A DNA stretch of 64,000 nucleotides from Actinoallomurus spadix (lineage in GTDB: Bacteria; Actinomycetota; Actinomycetes; Streptosporangiales; Streptosporangiaceae), in assembly GCF_024055725.1 (NCBI RefSeq), contig NZ_JAMXMX010000016.1, positions 62,001 to 126,000 on the forward strand. The letters are read 5' to 3'. The translations under genes and the position numbers were made by a program. Positions 7,553 to 16,512 of the stretch are shown piece by piece. How positions within the stretch are numbered: the stretch's first letter is position 1; each line of letters begins with the position of its first letter. Below the pieces are notes generated by a model, which worked only from the letters and a program-made list of their open reading frames with translations, searched no databases and was not told the DNA's origin.

Positions 7553-9244
7553 ATGGGTCCGATGTCGCTTTTCCTGGGTGGGCTGGCCTTCGCCGTCGTG
7601 GTGCTGCTCGCCCGCAACCTGGCCGGCCGGCTGGGGCTACCGGAGGCGACCCTGCTCGTCGTGCTGGCCGCCGTGATGGGATTCGTCCCCGGCATCCCGC
7701 AGGTCCACGTCCCCCCGGAGGTCGTGCTGATCGGCTTCCTGCCCCCGATCGTGTACCACGCGGCGTTCTTCACCGCGCCGCGGGAGGCCAAGGCGGACGC
7801 GGTCCCGATCATCACGCTGGCGGTCGTGCTGACCGCTGTGACGACGTTCGCCGCGGCGGGCGCGGCGCACGCGGTCGTGACCGGCCTGAGCTGGGCCGCG
7901 GCCATCGCCTTCGGCGCCGCGGTCGCCCCTACCGACGCCGTCTCGGCGACCTCGATCCTGCAACGCGTCGGCGCGCCGCGCCGCATCGTGACCATCCTCG
8001 AGGGCGAGAGCCTCATCAACGACGGCGTGGCGCTCACGGTGTTCGTCCTCGCCGTCGAGGGGCTGACGCACTCCTACACGTTCGGGCACGGCGCGGCGCG
8101 GCTCGCCGAGGTGGTCGTGGGCGGAGTCGCGTACGGCCTGTTCGTCGGCTTCATCGTCGCCCGTCTGCGGCGGCGGATCCGCGACCCGAGCAGCCAGATC
8201 GTCGTGTCCCTGCTGACGCCCTACCTCGCGTTCGTGCCGGCCGACGAACTCGGCTTCTCGGGGATCCTCGCGACCGTCACGGCCGGGTTCTTCCTCGGCA
8301 CGCGCGGCGAGGGCATGCTGCAGCCGGCGTCGCGCCTGGTGGGGCAGATGTTCTGGCGGGTGCTCGTCTACCTCCTCGAGTCGGCGCTGTTCGTGCTCCT
8401 CGGCCTGCAGATCCGGCCGGTGATGCGCGAGATCACCGGCCACTCGCCGTCACAGCTGATCATCGCCGTCCTCGTCGTGTCGACCATCATCGTCGCCGTA
8501 CGCCTCGCCTGGTCGCTGTGGGTGTTCCCCCTCGGGCGGTACCTGCCGGGCCGTCATCTCGAGGTCGGCCACCTCCACGCGAGGGAGCGCTTCGCGATCG
8601 GCTGGAGCGGCATGCGCGGCGCCATCTCGCTGGCGATCGTGCTGTCCATGCCGGGGACCGTCCGCGGCTCGCCGCTGCCCGGCCGGCAGGAGATGGTCTT
8701 CCTCACCGCCGCGATCGTCTTCGTCACCCTCGTCGGCCAGGCGATGACGCTGCCGGTGATCCTGCGCAGGTTCGGGCTGGCCGAGTCCGACCGGCAGCGC
8801 CTCGAGCAGATGGCCGCCCGCCGGGCGGTGCTCGAGGCGGCGCTCGACCGGCTGGACACGCTCGTCGAGAGGGACGAGGTCGACGAACGCGCCGCGCAGA
8901 CGTACCGGCAGTTGTACGAGGACCGTCTCCGGCGCGTCCGGGCCGAGCTGGACGGTGACGTGGAGGAAGAGGGGCCGGCCGACCTGATCGCGCTGCGGCG
9001 CGACCTGATCCGGGCGCAGCGGGAGAGACTGGACCGGCTCTACCGCAAGGGGAAGATCAACGCGGACGCGGTGCGCGCGGTCCGCCGGCGCCTCGACCTG
9101 GACGATCCGGACCTGCGGCGCGACGTCGGCTTATCCTCCGCTCAGGTCACTCTCCGTGGTTCCGGTGGAGTCCGGGTCGGTGATGACGCTGATGAGGGCG
9201 GCACCGGGGCGGCGATCCCGCTGGAAACGCGTGACTGTCCGTAA
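7553..9244 (+). CDS. CPA1-family Na+/H+ antiporter
   Basis: 563-residue membrane transporter of the NhaP/NHE (CPA1) class. About 12 hydrophobic segments fill the first 400 residues. The ion-site motifs FGAAVAPTDAVSATSILQ and TILEGESLINDGVALTVF are intact, as is GMRGAISLAIVLSMPG. A charged cytoplasmic tail of about 150 residues with coiled-coil-like Arg/Glu content (LEQMAARRAVLEAALDRL, RDLIRAQRERLDRLYRKGK) follows. It exchanges Na+ or K+ for protons for pH and salt balance. ATG at 7553 is chosen for the purine-rich GGGGAAGAG upstream; a GTG at 7493 is in frame but lies nearer the palindrome. Regulation by the divergent CGNR protein is likely. Confidence 0.88.
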   Translation: MGPMSLFLGGLAFAVVVLLARNLAGRLGLPEATLLVVLAAVMGFVPGIPQVHVPPEVVLIGFLPPIVYHAAFFTAPREAKADAVPIITLAVVLTAVTTFAAAGAAHAVVTGLSWAAAIAFGAAVAPTDAVSATSILQRVGAPRRIVTILEGESLINDGVALTVFVLAVEGLTHSYTFGHGAARLAEVVVGGVAYGLFVGFIVARLRRRIRDPSSQIVVSLLTPYLAFVPADELGFSGILATVTAGFFLGTRGEGMLQPASRLVGQMFWRVLVYLLESALFVLLGLQIRPVMREITGHSPSQLIIAVLVVSTIIVAVRLAWSLWVFPLGRYLPGRHLEVGHLHARERFAIGWSGMRGAISLAIVLSMPGTVRGSPLPGRQEMVFLTAAIVFVTLVGQAMTLPVILRRFGLAESDRQRLEQMAARRAVLEAALDRLDTLVERDEVDERAAQTYRQLYEDRLRRVRAELDGDVEEEGPADLIALRRDLIRAQRERLDRLYRKGKINADAVRAVRRRLDLDDPDLRRDVGLSSAQVTLRGSGGVRVGDDADEGGTGAAIPLETRDCP

Positions 9245-9283
9245 ACTCGAACCGGCGGATCAGGTGCGAGTCGAAGGAGTCAT

Positions 9284-9910
9284 ATGGCCGAGCAAGCGGA
9301 GTTGCCGCAGGAACGGCCGGCGACGCCGGATCAATCGCAGAACATCGGGCGGGCCGATCCGGCCGGGCGATCGGCGGCGTCCGGTCCGGTGCCGGGACGG
9401 CCGCAGGGGCCGGGCGGCACGGTCCGCATCGTCGACCTGCCGGAGTCGGACCAGAAGTCCCTCCGGACGGCGCTGCGGCATGACACGCCGTTGCACGACC
9501 TGCTCGGCCTGGAGATGGTCGAGCTCGGCGAGGATCACGCAGTGCTGTCCATGCCGATCCGGCCGCAGGCGTTCAACAGCACCGGCAACCTGCACGGCGG
9601 CGCCATCGCCACGCTGATCGATGTGGCGGCGGGCACGGCGGCGGCGCGGGGAAGCGGGTTCGAACCCGGCCGGCAGAGCCTCGTGACCGCCGACCTGCAC
9701 GTCAGGTACCTCGGTCGCCCGCACGGTGACCAGGTCTACGCGCGCGCCCAGGTCCTCAAGGCGGGCCGCCAGCTCATCGTCGTGGAGTGCCGGGTCACCG
9801 ACATCGAGCATCGCGTCATCGCGGCGGCGGACTTCAGCATGATGATCGTTCCGTTGCGCAAGCCGCTGCGGCCCGTCGCGAGCGCCAAGGACACCGACCC
9901 GGACCTGTGA
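9284..9910 (+). CDS. Hotdog-fold PaaI-family thioesterase
   Basis: 208-residue protein. Residues about 65-200 form a hotdog thioesterase domain: LHDLLGLEMVELGEDHAVLS, then FNSTGNLHGGAIATLIDVAA with the HGG(A) substrate-loop signature and the catalytic Asp, then SLVTADLHVRYLGRP. Such enzymes hydrolyse acyl-CoA thioesters; the acyl group cannot be told. The first 60 residues are Pro/Gly/Gln-rich and probably disordered, which is longer than typical. A ribosome site (GAAGGAG) lies 7 bases before the ATG. The stop codon lies within the left arm of a long terminator hairpin shared with the convergent protease gene. Confidence 0.85.
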   Translation: MAEQAELPQERPATPDQSQNIGRADPAGRSAASGPVPGRPQGPGGTVRIVDLPESDQKSLRTALRHDTPLHDLLGLEMVELGEDHAVLSMPIRPQAFNSTGNLHGGAIATLIDVAAGTAAARGSGFEPGRQSLVTADLHVRYLGRPHGDQVYARAQVLKAGRQLIVVECRVTDIEHRVIAAADFSMMIVPLRKPLRPVASAKDTDPDL

Positions 9911-9958
9911 CGGTGGCGGCCCGGCGCGCGGTCTCGCGTGCCGGGCCGCCACCGTCAC
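9907..9958. terminator. Long bidirectional hairpin terminator
   Basis: Arms GTGACGGTGGCGGCCCGGC and GCCGGGCCGCCACCGTCAC pair perfectly over 19 bases. The stem can continue inward through CGCG/CGCG to a GTCT loop. The thioesterase stop codon is inside the left arm. It separates two convergent genes and has no strong T-tract. Confidence 0.75.
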
Positions 9959-9999
9959 GGCTCCACCGTCAGGCCGCGCCGGGAGCGCCGCGGCTCGGG

Positions 10000-11772
10000 T
10001 CAGCCCGGGTTGGCCATCAGCGTGTTGAAGAGGGCCGGCAGGTTGGGGCTGCCCATTCCCGTCGACAGGTCGAAGCCCGCCGTCGCCGGGTAGTAGAGAT
10101 TGTTGCCCGCGACGACGTCGGTGTACGGCTTGTTGCCGCCGGCCACGTTCAGCGCGTGGTAGAGGGTGTCCGGGCCGAAGCAGAAGATGTGGGCGCGCGT
10201 GAGCAGTCCCTGATTCACCAGGGCCATGCCGGCCGCCCAGATCGGCGCCGCCGCGCTCGTGCCGCCGGACGACACCCACCGGCCCCGGTAGTAGATCGGC
10301 AGGTCGATCGCGACCGCGGAGACGTCCGGCACCTCACGGCCACCGGTGGTGGAATACCGGTTGTCCGCGCCGGGCGCCTGCTGGAACTGCGCCCGCTGGT
10401 AGAACTTGCTCACACCGCCGCCGCTGCCCCACTGGTTCTCGCACCGGGACAGGTTCGACCGGTCGGACCAGACGGTCTCCTGCGTGCGGGCCCCGTTCGG
10501 CGCGAAGCCCAGGCGGGTGCCGCCGACCGCGACCGCGTAGGGCGAGGTCGAGGGGAAGGACACGTCGAGCGAGCCGTAGACCCGGTCGCCGAACGCCCCG
10601 CAGTCACCACTCGAGATGAAGACCGTCATCCTCTCGGCGACGGTGAGGATGCGCAGGCTCTGGTCGATCGACTGCATGATCCCGGGGGACAGGTAGCCCT
10701 CCGGGCCGCCCATGCTGATGCTGACGATGCTGCCCGGGGGGCTCTTGGACTTGTCGTAGTTCTCGTCGATGATGCGCTGCAGCGCGTTGTTCAGCGCCGT
10801 CCAGGAGTCCGCGCCGTTGCCGGTGTTCAGCAGCGCGGGATCCTCCTGGTAGTCCACGATGGTGAGGTTGGGGGCCAGGCCCGCCAGCATCTGGATGTCC
10901 AGGGTGGCCTCCGCGCCGACCGCCGGCTCGGTGGCGCCCAGGTTCACGCTGCTCAGCTGGATGTGCGATCCGGTGCACGCGACGTAGTTGGCGATGTCAT
11001 TCCGGTCGTACCCGTCCATCTCGACGAGGTTGACCCGCATGTTCTCCCCGTGCCAGCCCTGGTTCCACAGCTGGTTGTAGCCGTACGCGGCGGCGACCCG
11101 GTCGTGGGAGGCGAACCGCTGCGGGAACCGCTGGATGCACCGGGCCGCGCGCGCCGGCAGGGCGCGCCCGGGCGCCGCGGCGCCCAGTGCTCCGCGGGCC
11201 CTGGGCGCCATGCTGTAGCTCTCCAGGCCGGTGACGGCCAGGATGTAGGGCTTGAGCGCCTCGGGGATCTGCGGCGGGTGGTTCGGGTCGGGGGTGAAGT
11301 AGGTGCGGCCGTTCAGCCGGTGCGTGACGAAAGAGGTCCGCAGCAGCTGTGCGGCCTGCCCGGCCTTCACGTCGAAGGTCACGCTCGTCCGCGTCCTGCT
11401 GGTCTTGGCCTGGATGTGGGCGCTGTTCAGGTAGGCCTGGACCTTCTGCATCGTCGCATCGCTGACGCCGAGCTCCTTGCCGACGTCACCAGCGGTCTGC
11501 GACGGGCTCTTGCCGTGCCCGTACTTCTTCCACACGTCGTCGCTGACCTTCAGCGTGACGCCGACGTGGAGCGTTTGACCGTCCGGGACCCGGCCGGTCA
11601 CGGGTGCCTTGAGCACCTTGTCCGGGATCCCGAGGTCGAGCGTCGTGTATTTCCAGGTGGCGGCGGCGGTCGGCGACGCCGACGGTTTGCTGGAGGTCCC
11701 CGAACTCCCGCATCCGCTCGACACGGTCAGTGCGAGCAGCACTGTGAGACATGCGGCCCGGCGCTTGCGCAC
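10000..11772 (-). CDS. Secreted sedolisin (S53) serine-carboxyl protease
   Basis: 590-residue prepro-protease. A signal peptide (MRKRRAACLTVLLALTVSSG, possible lipid-attachment Cys21 although the lipobox is poor) is followed by a Pro-kumamolisin activation domain (about 55-190). The catalytic domain carries E288 and D292 (GAEATLDIQML), oxyanion D390 (ISSGDCGAFG) and nucleophile S506 (SSGGTSAAAPIWA). The C-terminal Ca2+ site is present: YTDVVAGNN and ATAGFDLSTGMGSP. All four key residues are intact, so an active acid endopeptidase that self-processes is expected outside the cell. The start is GTG at 11772. It is followed on the same strand, 210 bases upstream, by the M1 aminopeptidase, so both belong to a secreted protein-degrading pair. 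Confidence 0.93.
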   Translation of the reverse strand: MRKRRAACLTVLLALTVSSGCGSSGTSSKPSASPTAAATWKYTTLDLGIPDKVLKAPVTGRVPDGQTLHVGVTLKVSDDVWKKYGHGKSPSQTAGDVGKELGVSDATMQKVQAYLNSAHIQAKTSRTRTSVTFDVKAGQAAQLLRTSFVTHRLNGRTYFTPDPNHPPQIPEALKPYILAVTGLESYSMAPRARGALGAAAPGRALPARAARCIQRFPQRFASHDRVAAAYGYNQLWNQGWHGENMRVNLVEMDGYDRNDIANYVACTGSHIQLSSVNLGATEPAVGAEATLDIQMLAGLAPNLTIVDYQEDPALLNTGNGADSWTALNNALQRIIDENYDKSKSPPGSIVSISMGGPEGYLSPGIMQSIDQSLRILTVAERMTVFISSGDCGAFGDRVYGSLDVSFPSTSPYAVAVGGTRLGFAPNGARTQETVWSDRSNLSRCENQWGSGGGVSKFYQRAQFQQAPGADNRYSTTGGREVPDVSAVAIDLPIYYRGRWVSSGGTSAAAPIWAAGMALVNQGLLTRAHIFCFGPDTLYHALNVAGGNKPYTDVVAGNNLYYPATAGFDLSTGMGSPNLPALFNTLMANPG

Positions 11773-11982
11773 GGATGTACCCCGTTTCCTCGTCTGAGAT
11801 CGTCCACATACGCGGTTGAATGCACACGTGAGCGCTCAGACGAGCGCGACATACCGTCGGTTCCACTCGTCGCGGCGGATTTCGACCCCGCGTCTCCGGC
11901 GCGGGGTGGCGGTCGGCGCCGAGGATCCGCGTCGCCGGAACGACGAGAACCCTCGGCACAGGACCGCCCCGGCTCCGCCGGA

Positions 11983-13476
11983 TCAGCCGCGGGAGGCGGG
12001 CGGGTGGAGCGCCGCGTGGGCCTGCCGGATCTGGGACCAGGACTTCGGCCGCGCCGCAGTCGCGGTCGGCTGCGGCGGCGCGGCCGGCCGTCCCGGCGTG
12101 TACAGCCAGGTCTGGAACAGCGCGCCGAGCCGCTGCCCGGAGACGTGCTCGGCGTGCGCGATGAACTCCGGGATCGTCCCGTTGCCGTACCTCTTGTGCG
12201 CGGCCCAGGTGCGCAGGATCGTGAAGAACGCGTGGTCGCCGACTCTCGCCCGCAGCGCCTGCAGGGCCATCGCGCCACGGTCGTAGACGGCGTCGGCGAA
12301 CTGGTTCTCGCCCGGCCCGGGGTCGCCCGGCTTGACCTGCCAGAACGGGTCATCGGCCGGATAGGAGTCATAGGTCGTGCGGGCGAGCTCGGCGGCCGTG
12401 CCCTCACCGTGCTGCTCCGACCAGAGCCACTCGGCGTACGTCGCGAACCCCTCGTTCAGCCAGATGTCGCTCCAGCGGGCGAGTGAGACGCTGTCCCCGA
12501 ACCACTGGTGGGCGTTCTCGTGCACGATGAGGTACGGCCGGGGCCCGTTGCGGAAGCCGTACGGGCTGTAGAAGACCCGGGTCTGGGTCTCCAGGGCGAA
12601 GTGGGAGGTCACGTTCGGCACGTATCCGCCGAGCGCGGTGAACGGGTAAGGGCCGAAGATCCCGCTCGCCCAGTCGACGACCTCGGCGGTGCGCTCGACG
12701 CTCGTCCGGGCCGCCGCCGCCCGGTCGGCCGGCAGGTCCGGGCTGTAGGCGGTGATGACCGGCAGGCCGTTCTTCGTACGGGAGTGGTGGACGTCGAATC
12801 TCCCGACGGCGAGCGTGGTCAGGTACGTCGCCTGCGGCCGGGTCTCACGCCAGCCGTATCGCGTCCAGCCGTTCGCGGTACGGGAGCCGGTCGGTACGCC
12901 GTTGCTGATCGTCTGCAGGCCCTGCGGCACGGTGATCCCGATGTCGTACGTGGCCTTGTCGAGTGGATGGTCGTTGCTCGGGAACCACCACCACGCGCTC
13001 TCCGGCTCCTGCGCGGCCACCGCGCCGTCCGGGGTGCGTGCCCAGCCGACGTAGTCGTTGTACTTCTTCGTCGACGGGACGCCCGCGTAGCGGACGACGA
13101 CGGTGAGCGGGCGTCCCCGCCGGAGGACGTGCGCCGGGGTGATGACCAGCTCGTGGGCGCCGGACGTCGTGAACCGGGCGGGCCGCCCGTCGACCGTGAC
13201 GGACGAGACGTCGAGCAGAAAGTCCAGGTCGAAGCGGGTGAGGTCCCGCGTCGCCCGGGCGGTGATCGTGGCGGTGCCCTCGAGACGGTCGTCGGAGGGC
13301 CGGTACTTCAGCTCCAGGCCGTAGTGGGCGACGTCGTAGCCGCCGTTGCCGTAGTCCGGATAGTAGGGGTCGCCGATGCCCGCCGATCCCGGCCCCGCGT
13401 CGGCGTGGGCGGCCGTGCCCGTGAGGAGGACGCCGACGGCGGTGGCCAGGACGGCGGTCAGTCTTCTCCTACGCAT
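11983..13476 (-). CDS. Secreted M1-family aminopeptidase
   Basis: 497-residue zinc metallopeptidase. The signal peptide MRRRRLTAVLATAVGVLLTG-TAAHADA ends near residue 27. The N-terminal beta-domain is followed by the catalytic domain with zinc motif H319-E-N-A-H323 (LIVHENAHQWFGDS) and E342 (WLNEGFATYAEW). The exopeptidase motif, GAMEN in most family members, reads FALETQTR here, a variant I recall in other actinobacterial secreted members. It lacks the long C-terminal ERAP-like region and ends with a Pro/Ala-rich tail. It trims peptides outside the cell and could act after the neighbouring sedolisin. Start is ATG at 13476. Confidence 0.92.
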   Translation of the reverse strand: MRRRRLTAVLATAVGVLLTGTAAHADAGPGSAGIGDPYYPDYGNGGYDVAHYGLELKYRPSDDRLEGTATITARATRDLTRFDLDFLLDVSSVTVDGRPARFTTSGAHELVITPAHVLRRGRPLTVVVRYAGVPSTKKYNDYVGWARTPDGAVAAQEPESAWWWFPSNDHPLDKATYDIGITVPQGLQTISNGVPTGSRTANGWTRYGWRETRPQATYLTTLAVGRFDVHHSRTKNGLPVITAYSPDLPADRAAAARTSVERTAEVVDWASGIFGPYPFTALGGYVPNVTSHFALETQTRVFYSPYGFRNGPRPYLIVHENAHQWFGDSVSLARWSDIWLNEGFATYAEWLWSEQHGEGTAAELARTTYDSYPADDPFWQVKPGDPGPGENQFADAVYDRGAMALQALRARVGDHAFFTILRTWAAHKRYGNGTIPEFIAHAEHVSGQRLGALFQTWLYTPGRPAAPPQPTATAARPKSWSQIRQAHAALHPPASRG

Positions 13477-13562
13477 TCACTCTCCCGGTTTCTCCGAGTC
13501 AACCCACTCGGATGATAGAGATCTTTCGGGCGAGTGAAAGCGTGATCGTGATCGAATTCTGA

Positions 13563-13832
13563 TCAGCGGCTGAGCCGGACGTGCTCGTGCGTCACCGCCT
13601 CGATGTCGGTCGCCGCCAGATCGAGCAGCCGATGGGCGAGGTCGGACAGCGCCCGTGACGCCGCGAGTTCCGCGCCGATCTCGGGAACGTCCCAGTCGGC
13701 GGGGTTGCAGCGTGCCCGTCCGTGCCCGCGCACCCTCTCGGCGTCCCTGGCGATCAGCCGCGCCTCCGCGCGCGTCTGGCCGTCCTCCTCGTCGAGGAAC
13801 AGCTCCACGGACCAGTGCTCTTCCGTTCGCAT
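13563..13832 (-). CDS. DUF1876-family small protein
   Basis: 89-residue acidic protein beginning MRTEEHWSVELFLDEEDGQT. The pattern of an N-terminal beta-strand pair, TRAEARLIARDAERVRGHGR, and then PEIGAELAASRALSDLAHRL matches the small actinobacterial DUF1876 (dsRBD-like) family, often found near stress genes. GGGGAGG lies 6 bases before the ATG, which fixes the start inside a much longer spurious frame. It sits alone between the M1 peptidase and a divergent membrane protein. Function unknown. Confidence 0.85.
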   Translation of the reverse strand: MRTEEHWSVELFLDEEDGQTRAEARLIARDAERVRGHGRARCNPADWDVPEIGAELAASRALSDLAHRLLDLAATDIEAVTHEHVRLSR

Positions 13833-14003
13833 CTCTGCCTCCCCTTTACAGGTGTGCCTCCTACCCATGAGGCTCCCGCGGGTACGACCGCGAGGGCAGG
13901 GGCGAAGGTCCCTCGCTGCCGTCCGGAGTGCCGGTGCCGACGGCCTGGACCGGGGACGGCGCCGTCTCGGAACCGGCCGAACCGGTGGGGATCTTGACGT
14001 AGC

Positions 14004-14702
14004 GTGGGCGGGGTCTTCGTGAAGTCGAACGTTCGGGAGTCGCCCGGCACCATGGAGTCGCCCGGCACTATGGGAACACCGCACCGGTTCGAGATCCCCC
14101 GCCTGACCGCTCTCCTCCGGCACGCGCTGCCCAGGGTCGTCGAGGGCATGATCGCCCCTGTCGTCCTGTTCTACGCGGGGCTCGTCGTCCTCGGCCTGAA
14201 CGGCGCGCTGGTGACCGCGGTGGCCTGGGTGTACGGCGGAATCCTCGTCCGTGTCCTGCGCCGCAGGCCGGTGCCCGGCACGCTGCTGCTCGCGGCGCTC
14301 GGTGTCACCGCCCGCGCCGCACTCGCGGCCGTCACGGGCAGCGCCGTGGTCTACTTCCTGCAGCCGACCCTGGGCACGATGCTCGTCGCGGTCTCCTTCC
14401 TCGCCTCGGTGCCGCTCGGCCGTCCCCTCGCCGCCAAGGTCGCCACCGACCTGGTGCCGTTGCCCGAGGCGTTCCTCGCGCACGCCCGCGTCCGCCGCTT
14501 CTTCCTGCGGATCTCGCTGCTGTGGTCCCTGACCTTCACGCTGAACACCGCGGTCAGCCTGTGGCTGCTGTTCAGCCAGTCGATCGGCACGTACCTGTGG
14601 GTGCGGACCGCGGCGGTGGCCCTCCTCGGCGCGACCGCGGTGCTGATCTCGGTGTGGGGTTTCCAGCGCTGCGTCAGCCGCGTCACCGCCGTCCCCGCCT
14701 GA
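14004..14702 (+). CDS. VC0807-like integral membrane protein
   Basis: Up to 232 residues with about six hydrophobic segments. The core starts with LRHALPRVVEGMIAPVVLFY and continues with ALVTAVAWVYGGILVRVLRR. This matches the VC0807-type family of small membrane proteins of unknown function seen in actinobacteria. The start is ambiguous: GTG at 14004, ATG at 14052 or ATG at 14070. The last two lie in an 18-base tandem duplication that repeats ESPGTM, so an ancestral start has been doubled. Its stop codon is also inside a 14-base tandem repeat. No partner is apparent. Confidence 0.72.
   Translation: MGGVFVKSNVRESPGTMESPGTMGTPHRFEIPRLTALLRHALPRVVEGMIAPVVLFYAGLVVLGLNGALVTAVAWVYGGILVRVLRRRPVPGTLLLAALGVTARAALAAVTGSAVVYFLQPTLGTMLVAVSFLASVPLGRPLAAKVATDLVPLPEAFLAHARVRRFFLRISLLWSLTFTLNTAVSLWLLFSQSIGTYLWVRTAAVALLGATAVLISVWGFQRCVSRVTAVPA
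14037..14072. repeat. 18-bp tandem duplication containing a start codon
   Basis: Two units GAGTCGCCCGGCAC(C/T)ATG at 14037-14054 and 14055-14072 differ by one base. Each ends in an ATG in frame with the membrane-protein gene. Confidence 0.85.
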
Positions 14703-14741
14703 CCGTCTCCGCTTGACCGTTCCCGCTTGACCGTTCCCGGC
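14700..14741. repeat. 14-bp tandem repeats over a stop codon
   Basis: Three near-identical units of TGACCGTTCCCGCT (first copy TGACCGTCTCCGCT, third ends CCCGGC) begin at the stop codon of the membrane-protein gene, each carrying TGA. Confidence 0.8.
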
Positions 14742-14858
14742 GCGACGGATCGTCGACGATCCACCATCGCGGCGAACCATCCTGGCGCGCGTGACATCTC
14801 CCCGTATGGGGGCATCTGGCTCCGGACAAACGATCGTCCGTAGAGGGAGAGGTTCACG

Positions 14859-16004
14859 GTGAAGCCCCGAGTGATGCTCGCGGTGACCGGAGCGACGCTG
14901 CTGCTGTCCGCGGGATGCGGGCTGGGCGGCTCGTCCTCGCCGGCCACGGTCACGATCACGCCGGCGAACGGCGCGGCCGGCAGCCGGCCCGACCAGCCCG
15001 TCGTCGTCAAGGCCGCCCACGGCACGCTGCGCGACGTGACCGTACGGTCCGCCGGCGGGCGGGTCGCCGGGACGTACGACAAGCGTCACGCCCAGTGGAC
15101 GTCGGCCGGAACCCTCACGCCGGCGACGAAGTACACCGTCACCGCGACCGCGAGGAACTCCGGCGGCAAGACCACCACGGCGACCAGCGCCTTCCAGACG
15201 CTCACCCCGGAGCGGACGTTCGGCATCGCCGACATCACGCCGATGCCCGGGGAGACGGTCGGCGTCGGCATGCCGCTCATCGTCAAGTTCAGCGACCCGG
15301 TCTACAACAAGGCGAACGTCGAGCGGGCGCTGCGCGTCACCTCGACCAGGCCCGCCGAGGGCGCCTGGCACTGGTTCGGGAACCAGGAGGCCGTCTACCG
15401 GACCAAGGACTACTGGCAGCCCCACCAGACCGTGACGCTCACCGCGCGCCTCGCCGGTGTCCGCGGCGCCCAGGACACCTACGGCACCAAGGACTACAGC
15501 CGCTCCTTCACGATCGGCGACTCTCACGTCAGCACCGTCGACGTGAAGACCCACCGGATGACCGTCACGGTCGACGGGCGGACGGTCAAGACCGTCCCGA
15601 TCAGCGCAGGCAAGGGCGGTGAGCGCAAGTACACCACCACGAACGGCGTCCACGCCGTCATGGGCAAGCAGAGCCCGGTCACGATGACGTCCGGCTGGAT
15701 GGGCGTCACGGACCAGAGCGACCCGAACTACTACAGTCTGACCGTCTACCAGGCCGTGCAGATCTCCTCCAGCGGCGAGTACGTCCACTCCGCACCCTGG
15801 TCGGTCGGCTCGCAGGGGCGGGAGAACGTCAGCCATGGCTGCGTGAACGCCCCGCCCTCCTTCGCCAAGTGGTTCTACGACCTGTCGAACCGCGGGGACA
15901 TCGTCAAGGTCACCGGCACCGATCGCGAGCTCGAATCGGACAATGGCTACGGCTACTGGCAGCTGTCCTGGGCCGACTGGGTCAAGGGCAGCGCCCTGCG
16001 CTGA
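14859..16004 (+). CDS. L,D-transpeptidase lipoprotein
   Basis: 381-residue lipoprotein. Signal peptide MKPRVMLAVTGATLLLSAGC has a good lipobox (LSAGC) with lipidated Cys20. Two immunoglobulin-like segments (about 30-120 and 125-225) precede a YkuD catalytic domain with a histidine motif near H310 (YVHSAPW) and the catalytic SHGCVN with Cys328. This is the layout of mycobacterial LdtMt2-class enzymes that form 3-3 peptidoglycan cross-links and resist most beta-lactams. The C-terminal extension ending YGYWQLSWADWVKG is typical of the class. The start is GTG at 14859 after GAGGGAGAGG. Active outside the membrane. The stop lies in a tandem repeat. Confidence 0.93.
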   Translation: MKPRVMLAVTGATLLLSAGCGLGGSSSPATVTITPANGAAGSRPDQPVVVKAAHGTLRDVTVRSAGGRVAGTYDKRHAQWTSAGTLTPATKYTVTATARNSGGKTTTATSAFQTLTPERTFGIADITPMPGETVGVGMPLIVKFSDPVYNKANVERALRVTSTRPAEGAWHWFGNQEAVYRTKDYWQPHQTVTLTARLAGVRGAQDTYGTKDYSRSFTIGDSHVSTVDVKTHRMTVTVDGRTVKTVPISAGKGGERKYTTTNGVHAVMGKQSPVTMTSGWMGVTDQSDPNYYSLTVYQAVQISSSGEYVHSAPWSVGSQGRENVSHGCVNAPPSFAKWFYDLSNRGDIVKVTGTDRELESDNGYGYWQLSWADWVKGSALR

Positions 16005-16090
16005 CCCCCGGCGGGCGACGTGCCCTGACCTCCGGCGGGCGCCCGGCCCTGACCTCCGGCTGCGGGCGCCCTGCCCTGACTCCGGGCGAG
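16001..16090. repeat. Degenerate 24-bp tandem repeats from the stop codon
   Basis: Units begin CTGACCCCCGGCGGGCG, CTGACCTCCGGCGGGCG, CTGACCTCCGGCTGCGGGCG and CTGACTCCGGGCG at 16001, 16025, 16049 and 16076. The first CTGA contains the L,D-transpeptidase stop codon. They fill most of the gap before the Nudix gene. Confidence 0.75.
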
Positions 16091-16137
16091 ACGGACGGTG
16101 ACGAGCGGGTTCGGGCGAGTCCTGGCAGGATGAGCGG

Positions 16138-16512
16138 GTGCTCGATGTCGTGGGATGGGTCCATATGTCGCAGGGGCGGCTCCTCGCCGTCCGCGCCCGC
16201 GCCCGGGACCGGCTCTACCTGCCCGGCGGCAAGCGCGAGCCAGGGGAGGACGACTGGACCGCGCTGTCCCGCGAGGTACGCGAGGAGCTCGGCGTCCGCC
16301 TCGACCGGCGCACCTTCCGGTCGCTCGGAGTGGTCGAGGCGCCCGCGCACGACCAGCCGCCGGGCACCCGCGTCCGGATGGCCTGTTACACCGCGGACTA
16401 CGAGGGCGAGCTGGCCGCCACCGGAGAGGTCGACGAGTGGCTCTACGTCGGCCCCGGCGACGAGCACCTGCTCGCCCCGGCGGTGCGCGCCGCGCTGGAG
16501 CTGACGCGGTGA
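16138..16512 (+). CDS. Nudix hydrolase
   Basis: 124-residue protein with a perfect Nudix box (Gx5Ex7REUxEExGU) running from GKREPGEDDW to REVREELGV, about residues 32-54. These residues bind the divalent metal and cut nucleoside-diphosphate-linked substrates; the substrate is not evident. GTG at 16138 is used; the next gene starts at 16509 with a GTGA overlap, so the two are translationally coupled. The coupling to a glycosyltransferase may hint at a sugar-nucleotide substrate, but that is only inference. Confidence 0.88.
   Translation: MLDVVGWVHMSQGRLLAVRARARDRLYLPGGKREPGEDDWTALSREVREELGVRLDRRTFRSLGVVEAPAHDQPPGTRVRMACYTADYEGELAATGEVDEWLYVGPGDEHLLAPAVRAALELTR

Noticed and set aside
9640-9680. 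tRNA-like GGGTTCGAACCC
   Set aside because: It is inside the thioesterase coding frame and no cloverleaf can be built around it.
9787-12486. 899-codon plus-strand frame
   Set aside because: Covers the minus-strand sedolisin and M1 genes, whose catalytic motifs are intact; shadow frame.
13563-15836. 757-codon minus-strand frame
   Set aside because: Only its last 89 codons (DUF1876) are real; the rest is antisense to the L,D-transpeptidase and membrane-protein genes.
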